Origin: SIG607 sp045655165
Lineage (GTDB): Bacteria > Bacillota > Clostridia > Oscillospirales > Acutalibacteraceae
Direction of reading: 5' to 3'
Assembly: GCA_045655165.1 (NCBI GenBank)
Contig: JAZOOT010000026.1
Span: 1 to 19,561, forward strand
DNA length: 19,561 nt
The notes under the pieces were generated by a model, which searched no databases, was not told the DNA's origin, and saw only the letters and a program-made list of their open reading frames with translations. Of this stretch, positions 1 to 7,482 are shown piece by piece (positions within the stretch are counted from its first letter, which is position 1; each line of letters opens with the position of its first letter). A program made the position numbers and the translations under genes.

Positions 1-46
1 GTTTTTGAAAGTGTCATAGTGGGTTACATACTTTAAGGAGAGTAAA

Positions 47-293
47 TACTTGCCGAAAATAAAGAATATCTTATTCGGCAGGTACAGTGATATTGCAAAC
101 TAAAAGTTTGCAGTGATATTTTTGCCTTACAGCAAAAGTGAAATAAAAGCCTACGGCTTTTGTGATATTATATTCGCCACAAAACTCGGCGTAGCCGAAT
201 ATCACACGTCATAGCCGTATATCACTGCGAAGCAATATCACTCGCCGTCAGGCGAATATAACTGAGGCACACTTCCTTACGGAGTGTGCCTCA
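47..293. repeat. Symmetric array of small hairpins separated by GTGATATT words
   Basis: About 250 non-coding bases made of consecutive short inverted repeats. Visible stems are 47-84 (long, imperfect), 95-101/105-111, 120-125/132-137, 145-151/155-161, 187-190/194-197, 243-246/251-254 and a strong final one, 263-293. Between stems lies an 8-base word. It reads GTGATATT, or nearly so, at 87, 113, 138 and 162, then appears inverted as AATATCAC, or nearly so, at 198, 218, 234 and 255. The array therefore has four forward words on the left and four reversed words on the right. The last hairpin contains GGCACACTT, a module shared with the array at 12116-12280. It lies just past the sipL stop and may stop transcription or protect RNA, but there is no clear T-tract on the minus strand. 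Function is unknown. Confidence 0.75.
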
Positions 294-308
294 AGGCACT
301 CTTGTTTT

Positions 309-1841
309 TTAATATATAGGAATTATTAGGGCTTTGTTTTCTTTAATGGTGTCGTCGTCTATTTCGTTTAAACATTTTAGTTCTTCAATATTGCTGTTAT
401 GGTTTTTGGCAATATCCCAAATCGACTCGCCTTCATTTGCATAATATATAACCGCCTGACAGTTTTTTGTTTTCTTTTCTTTCTTTTCTTTTGGCGAAGT
501 AACCGTTACAATAAGCGGCATTTTGTTTGTAGAATTTACCGAAGCAGTTACCTTAAATTCACTTCTGAATTCAATGCTTGAATCTGAAAGTATTGTATAA
601 GACGAAGAAACCGAATAAAACTTGCAGTCGCACACCATGTTGTTTATATCGTTATCGTTATAAAGGTACTCCCATGTAAAATCGCAAGTTTTTTCAAAAT
701 ATAATGTTTTCTTTTGGGCATCTAAACAAATAATGCTCAACAAAAGTGTTGCATCGGCAATAATTTTTCCGTCTTTTAACTGGCAAGATTTAACAACCGT
801 TTCCGACCTATAATTTATTATATCAAATATGCTGTCTTTGGGGAAATCAAAAACGGTTTTAAGCATATAACTGTCCTTTACGGTGGTTGCAAGGCGTTCT
901 AAACAGACCTCTTCTTTTTCTACCTCTAACTCTTCTTTTGTTGAATATATATCGCATATAACGGGCAAGGTTAACTCGCAAAATGCCTTTGCAGTAACGC
1001 AAACTTTGGCGTTAATAAGCAAAGTTTTACATTCATCATCACCCTTTTTAAGCCGAACTTCAAAAAACGAAAGGTCGGCACTTGCATCAAACCGACAGTC
1101 ATCATTTACGCCGTCAATATCTATAAACTGGCTAAACGGCAAAGTGGTTTTAAAGGTGTGGTATTTTGAGTGTCCCTTTGTGCAATACATAACGGTTACT
1201 GCTAAATCGCCCTTTACAATAACCTTTTCTTTCATTGGTTTAATTTCGGTTACAATGGGGGTTGCATAATACTGCAAAACGCAGTCTATTGCTTCATTTT
1301 CGCCCGACGGCACTTCTTCTTCAATTAAAAGGCACTTTTCTGCCATACCAATACTTGTAGTTGAATGAATATCTTTGCGTTTTGTTTGAATATTACCGTC
1401 ATCTATATCGCAAATAACATCGTGGTTTTTGCGCACCGTTACCTTTGCTTTAAGATTAACTGCGCCGTGAATATCAACACGCCTTTCGGTTATGGCGCGG
1501 CAAGAGGCGTATTCACTTAAAACACAAGCAGTTACAAAGCCGTTGCATATTTCCTCTTCACATACAAAGGTTTTTGAAAACGGCGAGGTTTGTTCGTAAG
1601 AATAAATACAACCTTTTTCATCGCAATACATAACATTTACGCAAATATTACCTTCAATATTAACGTCGTTTCCGTTAATTCCTTTAGAAGAAATTCTGGG
1701 CATAACCCTGCATTTTAAAATTTTAACAATATCGGGACAATAATCGGGCAAGGTAAAATCAAACTCAAAAGGCACCTCGGCATTTTTTGAAAAAACAGTT
1801 TCGTTAACGCAAACCGCCTGTTTTACTGCTTTATAATCCAT
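309..1841 (-). CDS. sipL: SipL-like spore coat morphogenesis protein (DUF3794/SPOCS + LysM)
   Basis: A protein of 510 residues. The N-terminal part contains the phrase LPDYCPDIVKILKC, typical of DUF3794/SPOCS proteins, and the body looks like repeated beta-rich SPOCS modules. The last ~50 residues form a LysM domain (from about VIYYANEGESIWDIAKNH to the end). This order matches SipL of Clostridioides difficile, which binds the coat ATPase SpoIVA through its LysM domain at the forespore surface in the mother cell. I chose ATG 1841, preceded by GAGAGG with 8 bases spacing, over an in-frame TTG two codons upstream. A SigE-type promoter precedes it. The SpoVM gene about 1.3 kb away supports a coat role. 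A general DUF3794/LysM protein remains possible, but the architecture is specific. Confidence 0.87.
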   Translation of the reverse strand: MDYKAVKQAVCVNETVFSKNAEVPFEFDFTLPDYCPDIVKILKCRVMPRISSKGINGNDVNIEGNICVNVMYCDEKGCIYSYEQTSPFSKTFVCEEEICNGFVTACVLSEYASCRAITERRVDIHGAVNLKAKVTVRKNHDVICDIDDGNIQTKRKDIHSTTSIGMAEKCLLIEEEVPSGENEAIDCVLQYYATPIVTEIKPMKEKVIVKGDLAVTVMYCTKGHSKYHTFKTTLPFSQFIDIDGVNDDCRFDASADLSFFEVRLKKGDDECKTLLINAKVCVTAKAFCELTLPVICDIYSTKEELEVEKEEVCLERLATTVKDSYMLKTVFDFPKDSIFDIINYRSETVVKSCQLKDGKIIADATLLLSIICLDAQKKTLYFEKTCDFTWEYLYNDNDINNMVCDCKFYSVSSSYTILSDSSIEFRSEFKVTASVNSTNKMPLIVTVTSPKEKKEKKTKNCQAVIYYANEGESIWDIAKNHNSNIEELKCLNEIDDDTIKENKALIIPIY

Positions 1842-1873
1842 AAACAATTCCTCTCTCCTTTAGTTACTGCTAC

Positions 1874-1902
1874 ATTATATTAAAGCGAGAAAGAAAATAT
1901 GC
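1874..1902 (-). promoter_or_regulatory. Putative SigE (mother-cell) promoter of sipL
   Basis: On the minus strand a -35 element GCATATT (1896-1902) fits the Bacillus SigE consensus KMATATT exactly. After 14 bases comes AATATAAT (1874-1881), matching 6 of 8 positions of CATACAMT. It sits about 33 bases upstream of the sipL ATG. Early mother-cell expression is what a SpoIVA partner needs. A SigA reading is possible because the -10 is also TATAAT-like, but there is no SigA -35 at the right distance. Confidence 0.55.
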
Positions 1903-1930
1903 AAAAACGGCGCAGAACTGCACCGTTTTT
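1903..1930 (-). terminator. Intrinsic terminator after the transglutaminase-like gene
   Basis: A 13-base stem with one G-T wobble (1903-1915 with 1918-1930) carries a T-tract on both strands. It overlaps the last base of the upstream gene's stop codon and abuts the sipL promoter, so it separates the two units. Confidence 0.75.
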
Positions 1931-3060
1931 TATTCTTTAATTATTAAAAGGCAACCCGAAACACCCGTGTAGTAATAAACTTCATCATATTTACTGGTAA
2001 TGTTAAAAAATTTATACCTATCAAAAAGGTCTTTTTTTGCCTTTTCGCACTCTTGGGCGGTGGCATACATTACCGATATTTGATTATTGTTTAACTGCTT
2101 TTTAATTATTTCTTTGGTTGTTGCAAAGGAATAAGCACCCGCAAACATACCACTTTGTTTGTAATAATTATTTTTTTCACCCAAACATTCAGGTGCAAGT
2201 TTGTTTTCATCTAATATATGGGTTAATTTAAGTTGTTCGGTTGTAATACCAAAATATTCGTAACTCTTGTAGTCCGTAGCGGTGCCGTCTTGGTTTTGTG
2301 TATCGCCCCAGGTAACGTCAAAGAAGTAATATTCGCCGTCTAACAGCGCAAAATTCCATTGGTGAGCGACACCCTCTTCTTTATCTTTACCAAAAGCATT
2401 TCCGCACAAAATACCCATTTTTTGCAAAATTAGCTGAAATGCTTCGGAATAACCGCTGCAAATGGCATTTCCCTCTACCAAGCAACCGTATGCCGTTTGG
2501 GCAGGGTAAATGGTGGTTTTTGCTTCTTCGGTATCTAATTTATCGGCCGTTTCATAATCGTATACCGTGTTTTCCACAATATAATCATACACAAACAAAA
2601 CCTTTTCGTATTGGGTTTTATATGTATTTGCCTTTTCTATTATTTCATTAACCTTTTTATCAAGTTCAGTTATTTTTAGTTCAAGTTCTTGGTCTACCTG
2701 AAGCGAATTAGCGGTAAGTTTTAAAAAATTAAAATCAACCAAACCAAGCAAAGAAAAATTGCTTAATGAATATTTATAACCGTCAGAAAGCCAAAAAAGT
2801 TCGGGGTGGTCGTGCACCAAAGTTCGGTATACCCTTTCAATATCCTTTTCATCGGCATCAAACAAATCAAAGGTTGTTTCTAAATTTTTAGCACCTTCAA
2901 GTATTTCATTGTAAATACTTTGTTCCACTGCGTTAAGGTTGTTATACCCATAATACAGTGTGTCGGTTTGCACAGGTGCTTCTGCATCGCGGAAGACACA
3001 ACCGCACAGTGAAATCAGCATTAAAACTGCCAATATAACCGCCAAAATTTTTCTTTTCAT
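1930..3060 (-). CDS. Transglutaminase-like lipoprotein
   Basis: A protein of 376 residues. Residues 1-21 are a lipoprotein signal peptide (MKRK, hydrophobic stretch, lipobox LCGC with Cys21 as lipid anchor). The region around 190-250 is a transglutaminase/protease-like core: GNAICSGYSEAF with catalytic Cys201, AHQWN with His233 and FFDVTWGD with Asp248, giving a full Cys-His-Asp triad. The middle part (about 35-185) is helical and has no family I recognise. It is probably exported and anchored on the outer face of the membrane, acting on surface proteins or peptides as a protease or crosslinker; the substrate is unknown. The ATG has GGGGA just upstream and a strong SigA promoter at 3092-3120. 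It is a monocistronic unit between two terminators. Confidence 0.85.
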   Translation of the reverse strand: MKRKILAVILAVLMLISLCGCVFRDAEAPVQTDTLYYGYNNLNAVEQSIYNEILEGAKNLETTFDLFDADEKDIERVYRTLVHDHPELFWLSDGYKYSLSNFSLLGLVDFNFLKLTANSLQVDQELELKITELDKKVNEIIEKANTYKTQYEKVLFVYDYIVENTVYDYETADKLDTEEAKTTIYPAQTAYGCLVEGNAICSGYSEAFQLILQKMGILCGNAFGKDKEEGVAHQWNFALLDGEYYFFDVTWGDTQNQDGTATDYKSYEYFGITTEQLKLTHILDENKLAPECLGEKNNYYKQSGMFAGAYSFATTKEIIKKQLNNNQISVMYATAQECEKAKKDLFDRYKFFNITSKYDEVYYYTGVSGCLLIIKE

Positions 3061-3091
3061 ATCTCCCCTTCTTTCTTTGTTTTATAAGTTT

Positions 3092-3120
3092 ATTATACTG
3101 TTTTTTAGGGTTTCAGTCAA
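3092..3120 (-). promoter_or_regulatory. SigA promoter of the transglutaminase-like gene
   Basis: TTGACT (3115-3120), a 17-base spacer and a perfect TATAAT (3092-3097) on the minus strand, about 30 bases upstream of the ATG. It starts immediately after the spoVM terminator. Confidence 0.75.
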
Positions 3121-3121
3121 T

Positions 3122-3160
3122 AAAAACAAAGCGTTGGCTAACTGCCAACGCTTTGTTTTT
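3122..3160 (-). terminator. Terminator overlapping the 3' end of spoVM
   Basis: A perfect 17-base stem (3122-3138 with 3144-3160) with a 5-base loop; both strands give a run of T after the stem. The last codons of spoVM form the 5' arm, and the TAG stop (3138-3140) lies at the stem-loop boundary. Confidence 0.85.
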
Positions 3161-3227
3161 CAATTTTAAAAATAAATCTAAGTAACCCGCTTAAAAATTT
3201 AGGGCTTTTAATAAGTACAACCTTCAC
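3138..3227 (-). CDS. spoVM: Stage V sporulation protein M (SpoVM), 29 residues
   Basis: A 29-codon frame starting with GTG at 3227, seven bases after a perfect AGGAGG (3235-3240). The product begins MKVVLIKSPKFLSGLLRFIF. Set beside Bacillus SpoVM as I recall it (MKFYTIKLPKFLGGIVRAML), the shared positions are K2, I6, K7, P9, K10, F11, L12, G14 and R17. SpoVM is an amphipathic helix that senses positive curvature of the outer forespore membrane and recruits SpoIVA, the base of the coat. The ribosome site overlaps the stop of the 49-residue gene upstream, so the two are probably translated in tandem. The final KIEKQSVGS residues are encoded by the 5' arm of the terminator and may matter little. 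Identity rests on short-peptide similarity plus the sporulation neighbour sipL. Confidence 0.85.
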   Translation of the reverse strand: MKVVLIKSPKFLSGLLRFIFKIEKQSVGS

Positions 3228-3238
3228 AAAAAAACCTC

Positions 3239-3388
3239 CTAATGACATCTAACAAAAGATATTCCGAGAACAATGACCGCTATGGCAAGTGCCGCAATCA
3301 GCAATTCATTAGGGCAAAAACACGCAAGTATTAGCCCCACTGCAAACGCTATACAAATTATTCCCTTATTTGCGCCCTTTTTATGCAT
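3239..3388 (-). CDS. Small membrane protein (49 residues) upstream of spoVM
   Basis: An ATG frame of 49 codons. The product has a basic N-terminus (MHKKGANKG) followed by two closely spaced hydrophobic stretches, about residues 9-26 and 28-46, split by CPNE. This suggests a membrane hairpin or one long membrane segment. A weak GGTGG ribosome site lies about 8 bases upstream. The stop codon TAG is embedded in the AGGAGG of spoVM, so the two genes form a tight two-gene unit. I do not recognise a named family. The pairing with spoVM suggests, but does not prove, a sporulation role at the forespore membrane. An AATATACT in the leader resembles a SigE -10, but I found no convincing -35. Confidence 0.65.
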   Translation of the reverse strand: MHKKGANKGIICIAFAVGLILACFCPNELLIAALAIAVIVLGISFVRCH

Positions 3389-3447
3389 TATGCCACCACC
3401 GTTTCTTCTCTATTAGCAGTATATTGCAAAAACGGGTTTATGTTACA

Positions 3448-3477
3448 AAAAAACCCGTGGAAAACCACGGGTTTTTT
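3448..3477 (-). terminator. Terminator of the hydrogenase operon
   Basis: A perfect 13-base stem (3448-3460 with 3465-3477) with an AAAA/TTTT loop, four bases past the hndD stop codon, with T-runs on both sides. It separates the hydrogenase operon from the spoVM unit. Confidence 0.85.
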
Positions 3478-3481
3478 ACTA

Positions 3482-5233
3482 TTAGTAGTTGTATTTCTTA
3501 CGTGCTGTGTAAGAGGTGTGTAATGCTTCGTGTGCTTTGTGGCAACCGAAAGATTCAAACCACTTGCCTTCGCCGTAAAGTGCTTTAACAGCAGGAGATT
3601 CGTGTGATTTACGAAGAGTCATTGCTTCATCTTGGTCGTAAAGTGCTTTAGCACGAACTGTCTTCAAATCAACAGTATCTCTTACATACTGGGGTTGAAT
3701 TGGCTGACCGCCGCCGTTTACACAACCGCCGGGGCAACCCATAATTTCAACAAATGCCCAACCGTTCGGATTACCGTTTTTAATAGATTCCATAACTTCT
3801 TTAGCAGCTTTAGCGCCCGAAGCAACGGCAACTTTAAGTTCGGTACCTGCAAGGTTAACACTTGCTTCTTTAAGACCTGCAGTACCACGAACTGCTTCTA
3901 GCGCAACAACTTCGTTGTCTTTGCCTGTAAGCCAGTCGTTAGCGGTACGAATAGCAGCTTCCATAACACCGCCTGTTGCGCCAAAAATAACGGCAGCACC
4001 GGTATCGGCTGCAAACGGGTCGTCAAATTCTTCATCGGGCAATGCTGTGAAGTTAAGACCTGCACGCATAATCATACGGGAAAGTTCTCTTGTGGTAATT
4101 GCAATATCAACATCTGCAACACCGGCAGCGTTTTGGTCGTCTCTGCCAATTTCAAACTTCTTAGCAGTACAGGGCATTACCGATACAACAACTATATCTT
4201 TCGGGTCAATGCCTTCTTTTTCTGCATAGTAAGTTTTAATAATAGCGCCTGTCATTTGCTGCGGAGATTTGCAGGAAGAAAGATGTGCTATCATATTGGG
4301 ATAATAGTATTCGCAGAACTTAACCCAACCGGGCGAGCAAGAGGTAATCATGGGGAGTGTTCCACCATTTTTAATGCGTTCAACAAGTTCGTTTGCTTCT
4401 TCAACAATAGTGAGGTCGGCACCAAAGTTAGTGTCAAATACCTTATTAAAGCCCAAACGACGAAGTGCAGCAACCATTTTACCTTCAACATTTGTGCCAA
4501 TTGGCATATCAAAACATTCGCCCAAAGTAGCACGAATAGAAGGAGCAACTTCTACAACCACATGTTTGGTTGTATCGGCAAGGGCTGCCCAAACTTTGTC
4601 AGTATCGTCTTTTTCGGTTAATGCGCCTGTGGGGCAAACAGCAGTACACTGTCCGCAAGAGATACAAGGAACATCGTTAAGGCCTTTATTGAATGCACAA
4701 CCGATAGAAGTATCAATACCGCGGTCGTTAGCACCAATAACGCTAACGTACTGTTCTTTACAAACAGCAACACAACGACGGCAAAGGATACATTTATTAT
4801 TATCTCTTACAAGGTGAGCAGTTGTGGTATCAAGTTCATATTCGGGTTTGAAACCTTCAAATGCTTCGCCGTCTACACCGTATTCCATGCAAAGTTTTTG
4901 AAGTTCGCAGTTTGTGGAACGGTTACAGGAAAGACATTTTTTATCGTGGGTAGAAAGAATTAACTCTAAAGTTGTCTTTCTTGCTTTTTGAACCTTTTCG
5001 GTATTGGTTTGAATTTCCATACCTTCGGTTACGGGGTAAACACAAGCGGTAACAAGACCTCTTGCGCCTGTTGCTTCAACAACGCAAATACGGCAAGCGC
5101 CGATTTCGTTAATTTTTTTCATATAGCAAAGTGTGGGAATTTCAACACCGGCTACGCGGGCAGCTTCTAAAATGGTAGAGCCCTTGGGTACACTTACGGC
5201 AATGCCGTTTACTTTAACATTTAACATTTCCAT
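3482..5233 (-). CDS. hndD: NAD(P)H-linked [FeFe] hydrogenase, catalytic subunit
   Basis: A protein of 583 residues, the usual size for the M3-type enzyme. In order: plant-type [2Fe-2S] domain (Cys36, 47, 50, 64); His-Cys cluster site (His96, Cys100, 103, 109); two [4Fe-4S] sites (Cys148, 151, 154, 158 and Cys190, 193, 196, 200); H-cluster domain with L1 TSCSPGW (297-303), L2 MPCTAKKFE (353-361) and L3 EIMGCPGGCVNGGGQP (497-511); and a C-terminal small-subunit-like tail (from about 515). It reduces protons or oxidises H2, taking electrons from NADH and probably ferredoxin through the HndC flavoprotein. L1 is the TSCSP form I associate with NADH-linked enzymes rather than TSCCP. It is the last gene of its operon, 20 bases after hndC, with AGGAG 11 bases before the ATG. 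No maturase genes (hydE, hydF, hydG) are in the window. Confidence 0.95.
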   Translation of the reverse strand: MEMLNVKVNGIAVSVPKGSTILEAARVAGVEIPTLCYMKKINEIGACRICVVEATGARGLVTACVYPVTEGMEIQTNTEKVQKARKTTLELILSTHDKKCLSCNRSTNCELQKLCMEYGVDGEAFEGFKPEYELDTTTAHLVRDNNKCILCRRCVAVCKEQYVSVIGANDRGIDTSIGCAFNKGLNDVPCISCGQCTAVCPTGALTEKDDTDKVWAALADTTKHVVVEVAPSIRATLGECFDMPIGTNVEGKMVAALRRLGFNKVFDTNFGADLTIVEEANELVERIKNGGTLPMITSCSPGWVKFCEYYYPNMIAHLSSCKSPQQMTGAIIKTYYAEKEGIDPKDIVVVSVMPCTAKKFEIGRDDQNAAGVADVDIAITTRELSRMIMRAGLNFTALPDEEFDDPFAADTGAAVIFGATGGVMEAAIRTANDWLTGKDNEVVALEAVRGTAGLKEASVNLAGTELKVAVASGAKAAKEVMESIKNGNPNGWAFVEIMGCPGGCVNGGGQPIQPQYVRDTVDLKTVRAKALYDQDEAMTLRKSHESPAVKALYGEGKWFESFGCHKAHEALHTSYTARKKYNY

Positions 5234-5253
5234 ATTATAACGAGCTCCTTTCC

Positions 5254-7068
5254 TTATTGTTTGCTAATGGCTTTAAACTTACAGTTAGCCATACAAGCGC
5301 CGCACTTAATACATTTATCTTGAACGATTTCAAAGCTTGCGAGTTTGTGACCCGGAGCAATATAATCGGTTCTAACAATTGTATCAACAGGGCAGTTTTT
5401 AGCACAAAGACCGCAACCAATACATTTGTCTTGGTCAATGGTAAATTTAAGAAGATTCTTACATACGCCCGCAGGACATTTCTTATCAACAATGTGAGCA
5501 ATGTATTCATCTCTAAAGAATTTAACTGTTGCAAGTACGGGGTTAGGTGCAGTTTGACCTAAACCGCAAAGCGAGTTTTGCTTTATGTAGTTGCAAAGTT
5601 CTTCAAGTTTATCTAAGTCTTCCATTTCTGCTTTGCCGTCGGTAATTTTGTTAAGAAGTTCAAGCAATCTCTTTGTACCAACACGGCAAGGTGTACATTT
5701 ACCGCAAGATTCATCAACAGTAAATTCAAGGAAGAATTTAGCCATATCAACCATACAGTTGTCTTCGTCCATTACAATAAGACCGCCAGAGCCCATCATA
5801 CAGCCCATTGCAATAAGGTTATCGTAGTCAACTTCAACGTCCATAAGGTTAGCAGGAATACAACCGCCGGAAGGACCGCCGGTTTGAGCAGCTTTAAACT
5901 TCTTACCGCCCGGTATCCCCCCGCCGATATCTTCAATAATTTCGCGAAGTGTTGTACCCATGGGAATTTCAACAAGACCTGTGTGGGTAATTTTACCGCC
6001 CAAAGCGAATACCTTTGTACCCTTAGATTTTTCGGTACCCATGGAAGCAAACCATTCGGGTCCGTTAAGAATAATTTGAGGAATGTTAGCAAAGGTTTCA
6101 ACGTTGTTTTCAACTGTGGGGCAACCGTAAAGGCCCTTAACAGCAGGATAAGGAGGACGGGGACGGGGTTCACCGCGGTTACCTTCAATAGAAGTCATAA
6201 GAGCAGTTTCTTCACCGCAAACGAACGCACCTGCGCCCAAACGAATGTAAAGGTCAAAGTCAAAACCGCTTCCGAAAATATTTTTGCCTAAAAGGCCATA
6301 TTCCCTTGCATCGTCAATTGCCTTTTGCAAACGGCGAACAGCAATGGGGTATTCAGCACGAACGTAAACGTAACCCTTTGTTGCGCCAATAGCGTAACCT
6401 GCAATAGCCATTGCTTCAATAATGCAGTGCGGGTCGCCTTCAAGCACAGAACGGTCCATAAATGCACCGGGGTCACCTTCGTCGGCGTTACATACAACAT
6501 ATTTTTGGTCTGCTTTGTTAGGAGCAGTTAAAGCCCATTTTCTGCCGGTGGGGAAACCGCCGCCGCCACGACCGCGAAGTCCGGAATCAGTAACAAGTTT
6601 AATAACGTCTTCAGGTGTCATTTCGGTTAAAACTTTACCTAAAGCAGCATAGCCGTCCATTGCTATATATTCTTCAATATTTTCAGGGTCAATAACACCG
6701 CAGTTACGCAAAACAACACGTTTTTGTGTTTTGTAGAAAGCGGTATCATTAAGAGAGATATTGCCTTGAACTTCTTCTTCGCCAGTATCTTTGTAAACAA
6801 GACGGTCTACAATACGGCCTTTTAAAAGGTGTTCTTCAACAATTTCTTTAACATCTTCAGTAGTAATACGGCTATAGAATGTGCCATCGGGGTATACAAT
6901 TACAACAGGGCCCAAAGCGCAAAGGCCAAAGCAACCTGTTTGTACCAATTTTACTTCTTCGGTAAGTCCGCATCTTTCAATGTTTTCGGTAAATGCTTTC
7001 TGAATTTCTTGGCTACCCGAAGATGTACAACCCGTACCACCGCAAATTAAGACATGCGCACGAATCAT
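5254..7068 (-). CDS. hndC: NuoF-like NADH-binding flavoprotein subunit of the hydrogenase
   Basis: A protein of 604 residues. The N-terminus is a thioredoxin-fold [2Fe-2S] domain (Cys9, 14, 46, 50). The FMN/NADH core follows, with GLRGRGGGGFPTGRKW and GAGAFVCGEETAL, then the SLBB region. A [4Fe-4S] site reads ESCGKCTPCRVG, and two ferredoxin-like sites close the protein (CIGCGLCAKNCP and CIKCGACMANCK). This is the HndC/HydB architecture: it takes electrons from NAD(P)H at FMN and passes them to HndD, and in characterised homologues it is the site of flavin-based bifurcation with ferredoxin. I chose ATG 7068, eight bases after GGAGG, over an in-frame TTG five codons upstream. Cytoplasmic, in complex with HndA, HndB and HndD. 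Confidence 0.95.
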   Translation of the reverse strand: MIRAHVLICGGTGCTSSGSQEIQKAFTENIERCGLTEEVKLVQTGCFGLCALGPVVIVYPDGTFYSRITTEDVKEIVEEHLLKGRIVDRLVYKDTGEEEVQGNISLNDTAFYKTQKRVVLRNCGVIDPENIEEYIAMDGYAALGKVLTEMTPEDVIKLVTDSGLRGRGGGGFPTGRKWALTAPNKADQKYVVCNADEGDPGAFMDRSVLEGDPHCIIEAMAIAGYAIGATKGYVYVRAEYPIAVRRLQKAIDDAREYGLLGKNIFGSGFDFDLYIRLGAGAFVCGEETALMTSIEGNRGEPRPRPPYPAVKGLYGCPTVENNVETFANIPQIILNGPEWFASMGTEKSKGTKVFALGGKITHTGLVEIPMGTTLREIIEDIGGGIPGGKKFKAAQTGGPSGGCIPANLMDVEVDYDNLIAMGCMMGSGGLIVMDEDNCMVDMAKFFLEFTVDESCGKCTPCRVGTKRLLELLNKITDGKAEMEDLDKLEELCNYIKQNSLCGLGQTAPNPVLATVKFFRDEYIAHIVDKKCPAGVCKNLLKFTIDQDKCIGCGLCAKNCPVDTIVRTDYIAPGHKLASFEIVQDKCIKCGACMANCKFKAISKQ

Positions 7069-7089
7069 ATTTATTACCTCCAAATTTTT

Positions 7090-7461
7090 TTAGATTTTTG
7101 CTTCGGCAATAGTGTATTCAGATACAACTTTACCGTCTTTTAAATGTTCTTTAGCAACTCTGGCTGCTTTAGCGGCATCCATTTTTACATAGGTGATTTT
7201 TTCTTCGCCTGCTTTGAAAACCTCAACAATGGGTTCATACTGGCAAAGACCGATACAACCGGTTTGAGAAACTGTTACGTTTTCGCCAATACCGAGTTCG
7301 TTTACCTGTTCAACCAAGGCCTGAAGAACGGGGCGAGCGCCTGCAGCAATACCGCAAGTAGCCATACCTACTACTACGCGAATTTCCTGTCCGCCTTCAC
7401 GAAGAACTACTTTGTTTTTCATTCTCTCCTTAATTGCCTGTAATTCGGCTAATGATTTCAT
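7090..7461 (-). CDS. hndB: Thioredoxin-like [2Fe-2S] ferredoxin subunit
   Basis: A protein of 123 residues with a short helical N-terminus followed by a thioredoxin-like ferredoxin fold. The cluster-site segments are ATCGIAAGA (Cys36) and QTGCIGLCQYEP (Cys69, Cys73). Only these three cysteines are seen where NuoE-type domains have four, which is how I remember other HndB proteins. It is the small accessory subunit of HndABCD hydrogenases and probably relays electrons between subunits. It sits directly before hndC (21 bases) and after the GHKL ATPase gene (21 bases). Confidence 0.88.
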   Translation of the reverse strand: MKSLAELQAIKERMKNKVVLREGGQEIRVVVGMATCGIAAGARPVLQALVEQVNELGIGENVTVSQTGCIGLCQYEPIVEVFKAGEEKITYVKMDAAKAARVAKEHLKDGKVVSEYTIAEAKI

Positions 7462-7482
7462 AAATATCTCCCTTTCCGTAAA

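Noticed and set aside
1..36. A short open frame reaching the left window edge on the plus strand (ending VGYIL)
   Set aside because: It could be the end of a gene outside the window, but 11 codons are too few to support a call.
50..103. A 17-codon TTG frame on the plus strand with AAGGAG upstream (35-40)
   Set aside because: It runs through the first hairpins of the array and ends in a GTGATATT unit. No similarity or coding signal, and length is at chance level.
47..293. Reading the hairpin array as a CRISPR
   Set aside because: The repeated word is only 8 bases, inverts within the array, and spacers are palindromic and of uneven length. No cas genes are present.
4133..4817. Long plus-strand open frames opposite hndD (and similar ones opposite sipL, hndC and the sensory hydrogenase gene)
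   Set aside because: They are the complement of strongly recognised coding sequence, lack ribosome sites and contain no recognisable domains.
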